Shown here: piece after piece, positions 37,780 through 47,615 of the stretch
Position numbering within the stretch: position 1 is the first letter of the stretch
How the letters are laid out: each line of letters starts with the position of its first letter
From: Paracoccaceae bacterium
GTDB taxonomy: Bacteria; Pseudomonadota; Alphaproteobacteria; Rhodobacterales; Rhodobacteraceae
DNA: 64,000 nt
Reading direction: 5' to 3'
NCBI GenBank assembly: GCA_014654775.1
Contig: JACVZW010000075.1
Coordinates: forward strand, 145,249-209,248
Position numbers and translations under genes: made by a program
Notes under the pieces: generated by a model
Databases searched by the model: none
Told to the model about the DNA's origin: nothing
The model's input: only the letters and a program-made list of their open reading frames with translations

Positions 37780-38229
37780 ATGAGCGACTTTCTGGCGGAT
37801 TGGTATCTCTGGACCAAGGCGCTTCATGTGGTGTCGGTCATCTCGTGGATGGCAGGGCTGTTCTACCTGCCGAGGCTCTTTGTGTATCACGTGGAAGTCG
37901 TGGAATCCGGAACCTCGACCGACGATTTGTTCCAGGCGATGGAGCGGCGCCTTCTGCGTGCAATCATGAACCCGGCAATGGTCGCCACATGGGTCTTCGG
38001 GCTTGCGCTGGTCTTCACGCCGGGCATCGTGGTGTGGTCGGAGATCTGGCCCTGGGCGAAGGCAATTGCCGTTCTTGGGATGACCTGGTTCCATCATTGG
38101 CTTGGATTGCGCCGAAAGGATTTCATGTCAGGCCGGAATGTCCTGACGGGGCGCCAGTATCGGATGATGAACGAGGTGCCGACGCTCTTGATGCTTGTGA
38201 TCGTGTTTTCGGTGATCGTGAAGTTCTGA
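37780..38229 (+). CDS. hemJ: protoporphyrinogen oxidase HemJ
   Basis: HemJ oxidises protoporphyrinogen IX in many proteobacteria lacking HemG or HemY-type enzymes. The 149-residue protein has four membrane helices and the conserved N-terminal ALHVVSVISWMAGLFYLPRLFVYH, with a heme-ligand His near residue 18, and RRKDFMSGRNVLTGRQYRMMNEVPT near the end. It complements hemD and hemW in this window. The usual neighbour hemE is absent between it and maf; the gap is occupied by the probable origin. Confidence 0.93.
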   Translation: MSDFLADWYLWTKALHVVSVISWMAGLFYLPRLFVYHVEVVESGTSTDDLFQAMERRLLRAIMNPAMVATWVFGLALVFTPGIVVWSEIWPWAKAIAVLGMTWFHHWLGLRRKDFMSGRNVLTGRQYRMMNEVPTLLMLVIVFSVIVKF

Positions 38230-38246
38230 CCGTTCACCGCTATCGT

Positions 38247-38275
38247 TGACTTTCGCGCCCGTCCTTCGTATCTGC
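38247..38275 (+). promoter_or_regulatory. candidate rho promoter
   Basis: TTGACT (38247-38252) and TATCTG (38270-38275) are separated by 17 bp, giving a leader of about 85 bases before the rho ATG. This is one of the better promoter matches in the window. Confidence 0.55.
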
Positions 38276-38366
38276 CAAGATGCAGGGCCGTCCGGTCCAA
38301 GGCATTTTCCACCTGACCGACCGACGTGAACACGCCCAAGGCGTGCACCTTCAGGATTTTCTGATC

Positions 38367-39638
38367 ATGACAACCGAACGCCTGAACCTCTCCGACCTCA
38401 AGGCAAAGACGCCTGCCGATCTTTTGGCTATGGCGGAAGAGTGGGAGATTGAGAACGCGCCTTCCATGCGGAAGGGCGAGATGATGTTCCAGATTTTGAA
38501 GGAACATGCTGAGGAAGGGTTCGAGATCGGCGGGGACGGCGTTCTTGAAGTGCTGCAGGACGGTTTTGGCTTTCTTCGGAGCCCGGAGGCGAACTACCTG
38601 CCAGGTCCAGATGACATTTATGTAAGCCCGGAGATGATACGCCAGTTTTCCCTGCGGACGGGGGATTCCATCGAAGGCGTGATTCAAGCTCCGCGAGAGA
38701 ATGAGCGGTATTTCAGCCTCGTTAAGGCAACGAAAATCAATTTTGACGACCCGGAGAAAGCCCGTCACAAGGTGCATTTCGATAACCTTACGCCGCTTTA
38801 TCCAGACGAGCGGCTGAAGATGGAGATCGAGGATCCGACCATCAAGGACCGCTCTGCACGGATCATCGATCTTGTCTGCCCGATCGGGAAAGGACAGCGC
38901 GCCCTGATCGTTGCACCGCCGCGGACAGGCAAGACCGTTCTGCTACAGAACATCGCGCATTCGATCGAAAAGAATCATCCGGAATGCTATCTTATCGTCC
39001 TGCTGATCGATGAGCGGCCGGAAGAAGTGACCGACATGCAGAGGTCGGTGAAAGGAGAGGTCGTTTCGTCGACCTTCGATGAACCGGCGACACGGCATGT
39101 GGCCGTTGCGGAAATGGTCATCGAGAAGGCCAAGCGTCTTGTGGAGCACAAGCGGGATGTTGTGATCCTTCTCGACTCTATCACTCGTCTTGGCAGGGCC
39201 TTCAATACAGTGGTGCCGTCCTCTGGCAAGGTTCTGACCGGTGGCGTCGATGCAAATGCCCTGCAGCGGCCGAAGCGGTTCTTTGGCGCGGCGCGGAATA
39301 TCGAGGAGGGTGGATCGCTTACCATCATTGCAACGGCGCTGATCGATACCGGCAGCAGGATGGATGAAGTCATTTTCGAAGAGTTCAAGGGAACGGGTAA
39401 CAGCGAGATTGTGCTGGACCGGAAGGTCGCAGATAAGCGCGTCTTCCCTGCGATTGACATTCTGAAGTCGGGAACTCGAAAAGAAGACCTTTTGGTCGAC
39501 AAGATCGACCTGCAGAAGACCTATGTCCTGCGCAGAATCCTGAACCCGATGGGGACGACCGATGCGATCGAGTTCCTTCTGTCGAAGCTGAAGCAAACCA
39601 AGACAAATTCGGAGTTCTTCGATTCAATGAACACATAA
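38367..39638 (+). CDS. rho: transcription termination factor Rho
   Basis: Rho is the hexameric RNA translocase that ends factor-dependent transcription. The 423-residue protein begins [21 protein letters not shown], has the RNA-binding cold-shock fold with GFGFLRSP and [10 protein letters not shown], Walker [13 protein letters not shown] (about residues 178-189), Walker [12 protein letters not shown], and the Q and R loops ([10 protein letters not shown]). ATG 38367 gives the family start; the longer frame from 38280 is leader. It is followed by mnmE after 27 bp. Confidence 0.97.
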   Translation: MTTERLNLSDLKAKTPADLLAMAEEWEIENAPSMRKGEMMFQILKEHAEEGFEIGGDGVLEVLQDGFGFLRSPEANYLPGPDDIYVSPEMIRQFSLRTGDSIEGVIQAPRENERYFSLVKATKINFDDPEKARHKVHFDNLTPLYPDERLKMEIEDPTIKDRSARIIDLVCPIGKGQRALIVAPPRTGKTVLLQNIAHSIEKNHPECYLIVLLIDERPEEVTDMQRSVKGEVVSSTFDEPATRHVAVAEMVIEKAKRLVEHKRDVVILLDSITRLGRAFNTVVPSSGKVLTGGVDANALQRPKRFFGAARNIEEGGSLTIIATALIDTGSRMDEVIFEEFKGTGNSEIVLDRKVADKRVFPAIDILKSGTRKEDLLVDKIDLQKTYVLRRILNPMGTTDAIEFLLSKLKQTKTNSEFFDSMNT

Positions 39639-39665
39639 GTGTTTTGAATCAAAAGGTTGTGAGCA

Positions 39666-40940
39666 ATGGACACGATCTATGCCTTGGCCAGTGCTCGTGG
39701 CAAGGCGGGTGTAGCTGTACTGCGTTTGTCCGGGCCCCGGTCGCATGAGGCAGTGGTGGCCTTCGCGGGCGCCTGTCCTGAACCCCGTATCGCTTCGCTT
39801 AGAACGCTTCGTTGGCAGGGGGAGGTCCTAGATCAGGCGCTGGTCGTGGTCTTTTCGGAGGGGCGCAGCTTTACAGGTGAAGCGTCCGCGGAGTTTCATC
39901 TTCATGGCTCGCAGGCAGTGATCCAGTCTGTTCTTCGTGCGCTGGGCGAGATGCCGGGGCTGCGATTGGCTGAGGCCGGGGAGTTCACACGACGGGCGTT
40001 GGAGAATGGTCGGCTTGATCTGACGCAAGTTGAAGGGCTAGCCGATCTTATCGATGCCGAGACGGAAGCCCAGCGTCGACAGGCACAGCGGGTCTTGTCG
40101 GGCGCAGTCGGTCGGAAGGCGGAGTCCTGGCGAGGGCGGCTGATCCGCGCGGCGGCATTGATCGAGGCCACAATCGACTTTGCGGATGAAGATGTGCCGG
40201 TGGATGTTGGGCCGGAAGTAATCGCCCTGATTGATGCGGTGGCAGGAGAACTCAAGTCCGAGATGGCGGGGAGCAAGGCAGCGGAGCGTATACGGGACGG
40301 TTTCGAAGTGGCAATCGTTGGGGCACCGAATGCCGGAAAGTCGACCCTTCTCAATGCTTTGGCAGGACGTGAAGCTGCGATAACCTCGGAGATCGCAGGG
40401 ACGACCCGGGACGTGATCGAGGTCCGGATGAGCATAGATGGTTTAGCTGTGACGATTCTGGATACAGCAGGCCTTCGCGAAACGTCGGATGTTGTAGAAC
40501 GCATGGGGGTGGATCTGGCACTGCGGCGTGCCAGAGACGCTGATCTTCGCGTGTTCCTGATGAGTGATGAACCTATGCCAGAACTGAGCCCGCTGACCGA
40601 CGACATCGTGGTACGAGGGAAGGCTGATCTCGGGGGGCAAGGCGTTTCCGGATTGACGGGGCAAGGTGTGGCAAGCTTGCTTGAGGACATCGGATCGCGT
40701 CTGGGTCAGCGTGTTGCGGGTGCTGCCACCGTCACGAGAGAGCGGCATCGCCTCGCTGTGGAACGTGCGATCAGGTCTTTGGAATCGGCGAGGCTTGAGG
40801 TAGAGAGGGGCGCAGTACGGGCGGAGATCGCTGCAGACGATCTGCGGGTCGCGATCAGGGCGCTCGAGTCTCTGGTCGGGAGGGTCGACGTTGAGTCCCT
40901 TTTGGACGAGATCTTCTCGAGTTTCTGCATTGGGAAATGA
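39666..40940 (+). CDS. mnmE: tRNA uridine-5-carboxymethylaminomethyl modification GTPase MnmE
   Basis: MnmE works with MnmG to modify U34 of certain tRNAs. The 424-residue protein has the tetrahydrofolate-binding N-domain ([20 protein letters not shown]), a helical middle, the G domain with [19 protein letters not shown] and DTAGLRE, and the obligatory C-terminal FCIGK. The G4 position, usually NKxD, reads RGKADL: the Asn is replaced by Gly. Its stop overlaps mnmG by 4 bp. It is slightly shorter than the E. coli protein. Confidence 0.96.
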   Translation: MDTIYALASARGKAGVAVLRLSGPRSHEAVVAFAGACPEPRIASLRTLRWQGEVLDQALVVVFSEGRSFTGEASAEFHLHGSQAVIQSVLRALGEMPGLRLAEAGEFTRRALENGRLDLTQVEGLADLIDAETEAQRRQAQRVLSGAVGRKAESWRGRLIRAAALIEATIDFADEDVPVDVGPEVIALIDAVAGELKSEMAGSKAAERIRDGFEVAIVGAPNAGKSTLLNALAGREAAITSEIAGTTRDVIEVRMSIDGLAVTILDTAGLRETSDVVERMGVDLALRRARDADLRVFLMSDEPMPELSPLTDDIVVRGKADLGGQGVSGLTGQGVASLLEDIGSRLGQRVAGAATVTRERHRLAVERAIRSLESARLEVERGAVRAEIAADDLRVAIRALESLVGRVDVESLLDEIFSSFCIGK

Positions 40941-42817
40941 GGGTGTTTCACGTGAAACAGTTCGATGTGATTGTCATTGGTGGTGGGCATGCGGGTAGCG
41001 AGGCAGCGGCTGTAGCAGCGCGTATGGGTGCTGAAACGGCGCTGGTGACCCTGCGTGCAGACGCGATCGGCGTGATGTCCTGCAACCCGGCAATTGGCGG
41101 TCTAGGCAAGGGGCATCTTGTTCGCGAGATTGATGCGCTGGATGGCGTCATGGGGCGGGTCGCGGACCGGGCTGGAATTCAGTTCAGGCTTCTTAATCGT
41201 CGGAAGGGGCCAGCGGTGCAGGGCCCCCGCGCGCAGGCGGACCGCAAGCTCTATCGACTTGCAATGCAGAAGGCACTTGCCCTCCAGCCAAATCTTTCCG
41301 TCATCGAGGATGAAGTCGTTGATTTGATTTTAGAAGGCGGGCGTGTTGCAGGGATTCTCGTGAAAAGCGGCCAGAGCTACCGCGCGCCCTCCGTGGTTTT
41401 GACAGCGGGGACTTTTCTGAACGGAGTCATCCATATTGGTGATCAGCGCCGACCTGGTGGGCGCGCCGGAGATGCACCTTCCATACCGCTGGCAGAAAGG
41501 CTTTTGGATCTGCTGCCGACGCGCGGGCGTCTGAAGACTGGCACGCCTCCGCGTCTTGATGGCCGCACGATAGATTGGTCACGGCTGGAAAAGCAGCCAG
41601 GCGATGAGGAGCCTGTCCTCTTCTCGTTCATGAGCAAAGCCCCAGAGGCACGGCAGATTTCGTGCGGGATTACGCACACGAACGAAAAGACGCATGACAT
41701 CGTCAGGGCCAATCTCTCGCGATCTGCGATGTATGGCGGCTTTATAGAGGGTGTTGGTCCGCGGTACTGCCCCTCAATCGAGGATAAGGTGGTGCGCTTC
41801 TCTGAGAAAGAGGGCCATCAGGTGTTTCTGGAGCCCGAGGGCTTGGACGACCACACGGTCTATCCCAACGGGATTTCCACATCCCTGCCAGAAGACGTTC
41901 AAGAGGCCTATGTTCGGACAATTGCTGGTCTGGAAGGCGTCGTTATCCTTCAGCCAGGTTACGCAATCGAATACGATTTCTTTGATCCCCGCGAGTTGCG
42001 ACCATCCCTCGAGACACGTGCGTTGCCGGGGTTGTTCCTTGCTGGGCAAATCAATGGCACGACCGGGTACGAAGAGGCAGCGGCGCAGGGGCTCGTGGCT
42101 GGCTTGAATGCTGCTCGCCTGGCAAAGGATTTGGAGCCGGTCGTTTTCAGTCGGCGCGACAGCTACATCGGCGTCATGATTGATGATCTTGTTACGCGTG
42201 GCGTAACAGAGCCCTATCGGATGTTCACCTCGCGCGCCGAATTCCGTCTTGCCCTTCGGGCGGATAACGCGGATCAACGGCTTACCCCCATGGGCATGGA
42301 AATTGGCTGTGTGTCGGAGGTGCGGCGTCGTCGCTTCGGAGAGAAGATGCAGGGCATTGCGTCTGCACGGGAAGTGCTTCGTGCTCGAAGACTATCGCCG
42401 CGCGAGCTGGCCCCTTACGGCGTCCGGCTGAGTCAGGATGGAGCGCGCCGCGACGGCTTCGATGTTCTTTCGCTTGGGGAAGAGGCGCGCCCTGCTGTTG
42501 AAGCGATGTTTCCAGAATTTGGGTCGCTTCCCGCAGAAATTCGTGACCAGGTCGCGACAGATGCCCTTTATTCCCAATACCTTGAACGGCAGGAGTCTGA
42601 TGCGCGCCTTTTGCAGCGCGAGGAGGCTGCTGTGATCCCGATTGATTTCGATTACGATCTGCTTGCCGGCCTTTCGAACGAGTTGACGGCAAAGCTTAAG
42701 CGGCAGCAGCCCGCGAATCTTGCACAAGCGGGGCGGATCGAGGGTATGACGCCGGCCGCTCTGACGCTCATCCTTGCTCATCTTCGAAAGGTGCAACGAA
42801 GCAAGGTTTCGGCATGA
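40937..42817 (+). CDS. mnmG: tRNA uridine-5-carboxymethylaminomethyl modification enzyme MnmG
   Basis: MnmG is the FAD-containing partner of MnmE. The 626-residue protein starts [24 protein letters not shown], with the dinucleotide-binding GGGHAGSEA, then [50 protein letters not shown] and the C-terminal helical domain. Bases 40944-40959, encoding VFHVK, form a perfect parS palindrome, so protein and segregation signal share sequence. It overlaps mnmE and rsmG by 4 bp. Confidence 0.97.
   Translation: MRVFHVKQFDVIVIGGGHAGSEAAAVAARMGAETALVTLRADAIGVMSCNPAIGGLGKGHLVREIDALDGVMGRVADRAGIQFRLLNRRKGPAVQGPRAQADRKLYRLAMQKALALQPNLSVIEDEVVDLILEGGRVAGILVKSGQSYRAPSVVLTAGTFLNGVIHIGDQRRPGGRAGDAPSIPLAERLLDLLPTRGRLKTGTPPRLDGRTIDWSRLEKQPGDEEPVLFSFMSKAPEARQISCGITHTNEKTHDIVRANLSRSAMYGGFIEGVGPRYCPSIEDKVVRFSEKEGHQVFLEPEGLDDHTVYPNGISTSLPEDVQEAYVRTIAGLEGVVILQPGYAIEYDFFDPRELRPSLETRALPGLFLAGQINGTTGYEEAAAQGLVAGLNAARLAKDLEPVVFSRRDSYIGVMIDDLVTRGVTEPYRMFTSRAEFRLALRADNADQRLTPMGMEIGCVSEVRRRRFGEKMQGIASAREVLRARRLSPRELAPYGVRLSQDGARRDGFDVLSLGEEARPAVEAMFPEFGSLPAEIRDQVATDALYSQYLERQESDARLLQREEAAVIPIDFDYDLLAGLSNELTAKLKRQQPANLAQAGRIEGMTPAALTLILAHLRKVQRSKVSA
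40944..40959. other. parS: parS centromere site 1
   Basis: TGTTTCACGTGAAACA is a perfect 16-bp palindrome identical to the widely conserved chromosomal parS sequence bound by ParB. It lies in codons 3-8 of mnmG, about 3.2 kb from the probable origin and 3.3 kb before parB. Confidence 0.95.
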
Positions 42818-43425
42818 CTCCCCTCTTGGACTTGCCAGGTGTTTCACGTGAAACAGTAGAACGGCTGCGCTTGCTGCATACTCTGCTGATCAAGTGGAAC
42901 CCGGCCATAAACCTCGTCTCCAGGACGACCGTGCAGACGGCATGGGACAGGCATATCGTTGATTCCACGCAGATTTACCAACTTGGCCACACCGATGGCC
43001 ACTGGGCAGATCTGGGCAGCGGCGGCGGTTTTCCCGGTCTTGTCATCGCCTGCATGGCCTTGGGGCGAGGTGATCCTATTCGCGTGACATTAGTCGAGTC
43101 GGACCAACGAAAGGCGACCTTTCTGCGGACAGCCTCTGCCCAGCTTGGTCTTGAAACCAACGTAATCTCTCAGCGGATCGAACAAGTGCCTCCCTTGCAG
43201 GCCCGGACACTGTCTGCGCGCGCTCTTGCACCGCTGGGCGTGCTGCTGGACTATGCCGCGCGACATCTTTCGCCACAAGGCTTGTGCCTGTTTCCAAAGG
43301 GCGCGACATGGCGGCAAGAGGTTGAACTGGCGAGGAAAAACTGGCACTTCGACCTCGACGTTCACCAGAGCACCACTGATGGCGATGGTGCCATTCTCTC
43401 CGTGAAGGCGATCTCGCATGTCTGA
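42814..43425 (+). CDS. rsmG: 16S rRNA (guanine527-N7)-methyltransferase RsmG
   Basis: RsmG methylates G527 of 16S rRNA using S-adenosylmethionine. The 203-residue protein has the class I SAM motif [14 protein letters not shown] (about residues 67-80), [15 protein letters not shown], and [15 protein letters not shown] with the RA-loop. Its codons 9-14 contain the second parS. It overlaps mnmG by 4 bp and parA by 8 bp. Confidence 0.95.
   Translation: MTPLLDLPGVSRETVERLRLLHTLLIKWNPAINLVSRTTVQTAWDRHIVDSTQIYQLGHTDGHWADLGSGGGFPGLVIACMALGRGDPIRVTLVESDQRKATFLRTASAQLGLETNVISQRIEQVPPLQARTLSARALAPLGVLLDYAARHLSPQGLCLFPKGATWRQEVELARKNWHFDLDVHQSTTDGDGAILSVKAISHV
42840..42855. other. parS: parS centromere site 2
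   Basis: A second perfect 16-bp TGTTTCACGTGAAACA, inside the start of rsmG (it encodes part of GVSRETV), 1.9 kb from site 1. Both are in the same orientation-independent form and lie close to parAB. Confidence 0.95.
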
Positions 43426-44239
43426 TCCCAGCCGCCCCAAACAGCCGCGCATCATCGCTGTTGCAAATCAGAAGGGTGGCGTCGGAAAGACGACCACGGC
43501 AATCAACCTTGCCGCCGCCCTCGCCGAACTCGGTGCAAGGGTCCTTCTGGTTGATCTCGATCCGCAGGGGAATGCCTCCACCGGTCTCGGGATCGAACTG
43601 GCCGATCGACGCCTTACGACATACGATCTTTTGCTTGATGAAGCTCCTCTTGAAGCGGTCATTCAGCCGAGTGCCATTGCCAATTTGTTTGTCTGCCCTG
43701 CGAACGCAGATCTCTCTTCCGCGGATATGGAGTTGGTTGCCAACGAAAAGCGTAGCTTCCTTCTCCATGATGCCCTCCGTCAGCCGGCCATGGATTCTTT
43801 CAACCTGAATTTCATCCTGATCGATTGTCCGCCATCGCTCAGCCTGCTCACCGTGAATGCGATGGTGGCCTGTCATTCGGTTCTTGTTCCGCTGCAATCG
43901 GAGTTCTTCGCCCTCGAAGGACTTTCGCAGTTGATGCTCACTGTGCGGGAGGTACGGCAAACGGCGAATCCGGCGCTAAGGATCGAAGGGGTTGTGTTGA
44001 CCATGTATGATGGCCGCAACCGGTTGAGTCAGCAGGTCGAAACAGATGCTCGGGAGAATTTGGGCGATCTGGTTTTTCGAACGATCATCCCGAGAAATGT
44101 CCGCGTGTCGGAAGCACCGAGTTTTGCGCTGCCCGTTCTGTCCTACGACAGTGCTTCTAAAGGATCTGAGGCGTACCGCGCCTTGGCGGCCGAACTGACC
44201 GCGCGTCATCCATTTGAACCCGTGCAGGAGACCGCCTGA
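43418..44239 (+). CDS. parA: chromosome partitioning ATPase ParA
   Basis: ParA is a deviant-Walker ATPase that moves ParB-parS complexes along the nucleoid. The 273-residue protein opens RIIAVANQKGGVGKTTTAINLA (deviant P-loop KGGVGKTT, about residues 15-22), then VLLVDLDPQGNAST, FILIDCPPSLSLLT and VVLTMYDGRNRLSQQV. It overlaps rsmG by 8 bp and its TGA shares a base with the parB ATG. Confidence 0.97.
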   Translation: MSDPSRPKQPRIIAVANQKGGVGKTTTAINLAAALAELGARVLLVDLDPQGNASTGLGIELADRRLTTYDLLLDEAPLEAVIQPSAIANLFVCPANADLSSADMELVANEKRSFLLHDALRQPAMDSFNLNFILIDCPPSLSLLTVNAMVACHSVLVPLQSEFFALEGLSQLMLTVREVRQTANPALRIEGVVLTMYDGRNRLSQQVETDARENLGDLVFRTIIPRNVRVSEAPSFALPVLSYDSASKGSEAYRALAAELTARHPFEPVQETA

Positions 44240-45147
44240 TGGAAAAGAAAGCCGAGCGTCGTGGTCTGGGTCGCGGTCTTTCCGCCCTGATGGCTGATGT
44301 TGCGGTCGATCACGATCCGCAAATGCCGGATCGCCCTCGGCGACCTGATCTTTTGGTTCCGGTCGAAAAGCTGATCCCGAACCCGAACCAACCCCGGCGC
44401 GACTTCAAGGCTGATGCCCTTCAGGAGCTTGCAGCATCGATTCGGGTCAAGGGCGTGATTCAGCCGCTGATCGTGCGCTCCCTTTCCGACGGGCGATACG
44501 AGATTGTCGCGGGCGAGCGGCGGTGGCGCGCGGCCCAGTTGGCGCAGCTTCACGAGCTTCCGGTCATCATCCGCGACTTCACGGATTCCGAAGTCATCGA
44601 AGTCGCCATCATCGAGAACATTCAGCGCGCCGATCTGAACGCCATCGAAGAAGCGCTTGCCTTCCGTCAGCTGATGGAAAAATTCGGGCACACACAAGAA
44701 AAGCTGGCCGAGGCCTTGTCGAAAAGCCGCAGCCACATCGCCAACCTGCTCCGCCTCCTTTCCTTGCCGGAAGAGGTTCAGGCACATGTCCGCGAAGGCG
44801 TGTTGACAGCAGGCCATGCCCGAGCCCTGATCACGGCCCCGAATGCAGCAGAGTTGGCGCGGCAGGTGATTGCCCGTAACCTATCAGTCCGCGAGACCGA
44901 AATGCTTGCGCGCGATCCGGCAAAGCCGGGAAAGGGCAAAGGCAGTGGACCTCGGCCAAAGTCGGACAAGGACGCAGATACGCGCGCGCTAGAGAACGAC
45001 CTTTCTGCGAATCTGAACATGCGCGTGACGATCGATCACGCAGGTGTGGATGGAAGTGGCACCCTATCCGTGCGCTACCGGAGCCTCGACGACCTTGATC
45101 TTCTTTGCCGGGTTCTTTCGGTTATTCCTCGGGACGGGTCCATATGA
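44239..45147 (+). CDS. parB: chromosome partitioning protein ParB
   Basis: ParB is a CTP-dependent DNA clamp that loads at parS. The 302-residue protein begins RRGLGRGLSALMAD, has the CTP-binding NPNQPRRDF and GERRWRAAQLA motifs, IENIQRADLNAIEEA and a KSRSHIANLLRLL helix-turn-helix for parS, then a charged linker and a C-terminal dimerisation domain. Two target sites are visible in mnmG and rsmG. Its last 26 bases overlap the convergent DUF454 gene. Confidence 0.97.
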   Translation: MEKKAERRGLGRGLSALMADVAVDHDPQMPDRPRRPDLLVPVEKLIPNPNQPRRDFKADALQELAASIRVKGVIQPLIVRSLSDGRYEIVAGERRWRAAQLAQLHELPVIIRDFTDSEVIEVAIIENIQRADLNAIEEALAFRQLMEKFGHTQEKLAEALSKSRSHIANLLRLLSLPEEVQAHVREGVLTAGHARALITAPNAAELARQVIARNLSVRETEMLARDPAKPGKGKGSGPRPKSDKDADTRALENDLSANLNMRVTIDHAGVDGSGTLSVRYRSLDDLDLLCRVLSVIPRDGSI

Positions 45148-45478
45148 ACAGGGCAACGGCGCTCAGGACGATCACCTGAACAAGCAGCAGCCACTCAGTA
45201 AGGCCGAGGACAAACGAAAGAGCAAAAGAGAGGCCGATCGACAGAGTTGCAAGGATCTTTGCCTTACGGTCTATCGCGCCATTCCTTTGCCAATCATGAA
45301 TCGGCGGGCCAAGCTTTGGATGATCCAGCAGCCAATCGTGTAGGGCCTGAGATGACCTTGCAAAGCAGAAGGCCGCCATCAACAGCAAGGGGACCGTTGG
45401 CATCAAAGGCAGAAAGATCCCGACAACGCCAAGGACCAGCGCGACACCGCCGCACAGCATCCATATGAAGCGCGTCAT
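45122..45478 (-). CDS. DUF454 family inner-membrane protein (YbaN-like)
   Basis: The 118-residue protein has about three membrane helices (residues 5-22, 25-40 and 80-112), the conserved GVVGIFLPLMPTVPLLLMAAFCFARSS read in parts, and HPKLGPPIHDWQRNGAID. The family's function is unknown. It overlaps the parB end by 26 bp in convergent orientation and overlaps hemW by 4 bp, making it the distal gene of the rph-rdgB-ridA-hemW run. Confidence 0.88.
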   Translation of the reverse strand: MTRFIWMLCGGVALVLGVVGIFLPLMPTVPLLLMAAFCFARSSQALHDWLLDHPKLGPPIHDWQRNGAIDRKAKILATLSIGLSFALSFVLGLTEWLLLVQVIVLSAVALFIWTRPEE

Positions 45479-46629
45479 GCCGCTAGCTCTCGCAGAACGG
45501 CGTTCAGAACGGCCCGCCCCTCCTTCGTTGCGATGAGGCGTGCATCTTCAATCCGTATGAGGCCGAGATCGGTCAAATGGCCCATCCGCCGTTCATCGAG
45601 GGGCGCGCCTGACAGCCTTTCGTATCGCTCGATATCCATTCCCTCAGAGAGGCGCATGGACATCAGCAGATACTCCATTGCTTGCTCAGGACCAGAAACC
45701 GGTTCTCGCGCCCTCTCGCCTGCTTTCCCGCTTTCCACGCCCGAAAGCCAGGCGCCGGGCGCTCTCGGTGCCGTCGTAGCCCAGCGTTTGCCGTCCAGCG
45801 TCAGCCTGCCATGCGCACCAGGCCCGATCCCGACATAATCTCCCATGCGCCAATAGATAAGGTTATGGCGGCTTTCAGAGCCTGGTCGCGCGTGGTTCGA
45901 TACCTCGTAGGCGGGCATGCCATGATCCGAACAGATGTCCTGCGTCAGTGCATACATGTCCGCCTGCACCTCCTCATCCGGCAGGCCGAGCAATCCGCCC
46001 CGGGCCAGCCGGTCGGCAAAGGCGGTGCCATCCTCGATGGTCAGCTGATACATCGACAGGTGATCGACGGCCATCGACAGGGCTTCGGTTAGTTCGGCAC
46101 GCCAGTCGGCAAGGGTTTGGTCCTGCCGCGCATAGATCAGGTCAAAACTGACACGATTGAAAACATCTTTCGCAATATCAAAGGCTTGCCTTGCCTCTGC
46201 CACCGTGTGCAGTCGTCCCAGCCGACGCAGGTCTGTGTCGCGCAGCGCCTGAACTCCCATGGAAATCCGGGTTACACCAGCCTCATTATAGGCACGAAAG
46301 CGACCTGCCTCTACGGAGCCCGGGTTGGCCTCAAGCGTGATCTCTGGGTCATTCACCATAGGCCATGTCGCACGTACCGCAGTCAGAACATCTGCAACGA
46401 TGTCAGGGTTCATCAACGACGGCGTGCCGCCTCCGAAGAAAACCGTTTCAAGAACGCGCCCTTGCGTTTCTGTGCCAACCCTGCGGATCTCTGTAAGGTA
46501 GGCATCGCGCCAGCGCCGCTGATCGATTGATGCCGAGACGTGGCTGTTGAAATCGCAATAGGGGCATTTCGACTGGCAGAATGGCCAGTGGATATAAAGT
46601 CCGAATCCTCCGGCTCTCCAATCCTCCAT
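45475..46629 (-). CDS. hemW: radical SAM protein HemW (heme chaperone, formerly coproporphyrinogen oxidase-like)
   Basis: HemW is a HemN-related radical SAM protein thought to insert heme into respiratory enzymes. The 384-residue protein has GLYIHWPFCQSKCPYCDF, giving the CX3CX2C cluster motif, then VFFGGGTPSLM and an extended HemN_C-like tail. It lacks the extra N-terminal region of true HemN. It follows the RidA-like gene by 6 bp and precedes DUF454 by a 4-bp overlap. Confidence 0.9.
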   Translation of the reverse strand: MEDWRAGGFGLYIHWPFCQSKCPYCDFNSHVSASIDQRRWRDAYLTEIRRVGTETQGRVLETVFFGGGTPSLMNPDIVADVLTAVRATWPMVNDPEITLEANPGSVEAGRFRAYNEAGVTRISMGVQALRDTDLRRLGRLHTVAEARQAFDIAKDVFNRVSFDLIYARQDQTLADWRAELTEALSMAVDHLSMYQLTIEDGTAFADRLARGGLLGLPDEEVQADMYALTQDICSDHGMPAYEVSNHARPGSESRHNLIYWRMGDYVGIGPGAHGRLTLDGKRWATTAPRAPGAWLSGVESGKAGERAREPVSGPEQAMEYLLMSMRLSEGMDIERYERLSGAPLDERRMGHLTDLGLIRIEDARLIATKEGRAVLNAVLRELAA

Positions 46630-46635
46630 GATTGT

Positions 46636-47010
46636 TTACCCCCGGAAGGCCGTAACCTCGATCTCGATCTTCATCTCGGGCCGGATCAGCCCAGCAATGA
46701 CCATGGTCGCAGCGGGTCGGATGTTGCCCAGCGCTTCTCCCAAGGCCGGCACAACCGCATCCACCAATGCGACATCCGTGATCGTGTATTGCACACGTAC
46801 GATGTCTTCCATCGTGAACCCGCCCTGATCCAGAACGGTGCGGATCGTTGCAAAGCAGTTTCTAGTCTGCTCGGCTACGTCATCTGGCATCGTCATTGTG
46901 GCGTAATCATAGCCCGTCACACCCGAAACGAAGCACCAGCCACCCTTCACGACGGCCCGACTGTATCCCATGGTTGCCTCAAAGGGCGAACCAGTTGAAA
47001 TCCGCTTCAT
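46636..47010 (-). CDS. RidA family protein
   Basis: The 124-residue protein has the RidA fold: GGWCFVSGVTGYD, FTMEDIVRVQYTITD and IRPAATMVIAGLIRPEMKIEIEVTAF, with the substrate-binding Arg in RPAATMV. RidA hydrolyses reactive enamine/imine intermediates, though subgroup members vary. ATG 47010 overlaps the rdgB stop (ATGA); the frame opening at 47019 is unlikely. Confidence 0.88.
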   Translation of the reverse strand: MKRISTGSPFEATMGYSRAVVKGGWCFVSGVTGYDYATMTMPDDVAEQTRNCFATIRTVLDQGGFTMEDIVRVQYTITDVALVDAVVPALGEALGNIRPAATMVIAGLIRPEMKIEIEVTAFRG

Positions 47011-47615
47011 GCGAAACACCCCGCGACAAGCTTGCGAAAGGCATCCGCCCGATGGCTGATGCGGTTCTTTTCCCAGCGATCTATTTCGCCGAAGGTCACG
47101 GCGTAGCCGTCTGGTTGGAAGATCGGATCATATCCATGGCCCTGACTGCCGCGCATGGGCCAGACGACCTGACCGGGCATGATGCCCTCGAAGACCTCAT
47201 CATGCCCGTCCGGCCAGGCCAGAACCAGAGTACAGCGGAACTGGGCCGTCCTTGGAAACGGCGCCGCCGCAGCTTCCAGTTCTTGCCAGGCGCGGGTCAT
47301 GGCAAGGACGAAGTCCCGCCCCTGCGGCGTTTCCGCCCAATCCGCCGTATAGACCCCGGGTGCACCACCCAGTCCGTCGATGGTGATGCCGCTGTCATCC
47401 GCCAGAGCGGGCAGACCGGTGGCCCGCGCCGCGGCGTGGGCCTTGATCCGTGCATTTCCGACAAAGCTGTCCTCAGTCTCTGCGGGTTCCGCCAGACCGA
47501 GGGCGGCGGCGCCAGACACGGCTACGGAAAACGGCTCTAACAAGGCCGAAATCTCTTCAAGTTTGCCTTTGTTATGGGTGGCGACGACCAGTCTATCCCC
47601 GGTGAACCGCCGCAT
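47007..47615 (-). CDS. rdgB: XTP/dITP diphosphatase RdgB
   Basis: RdgB removes inosine, xanthosine and similar non-canonical triphosphates to protect DNA. The 202-residue protein has the N-terminal LVVATHNKGKLEEI, the LADDSGITIDGLGGAPGVYTA active segment, GYDPIF and the final NRISHRADAFRKL. It is tied to rph by TGATG and to the RidA-like gene by ATGA. The frame extends to 47933 only as antisense-like sequence inside rph. Confidence 0.95.
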   Translation of the reverse strand: MRRFTGDRLVVATHNKGKLEEISALLEPFSVAVSGAAALGLAEPAETEDSFVGNARIKAHAAARATGLPALADDSGITIDGLGGAPGVYTADWAETPQGRDFVLAMTRAWQELEAAAAPFPRTAQFRCTLVLAWPDGHDEVFEGIMPGQVVWPMRGSQGHGYDPIFQPDGYAVTFGEIDRWEKNRISHRADAFRKLVAGCFA

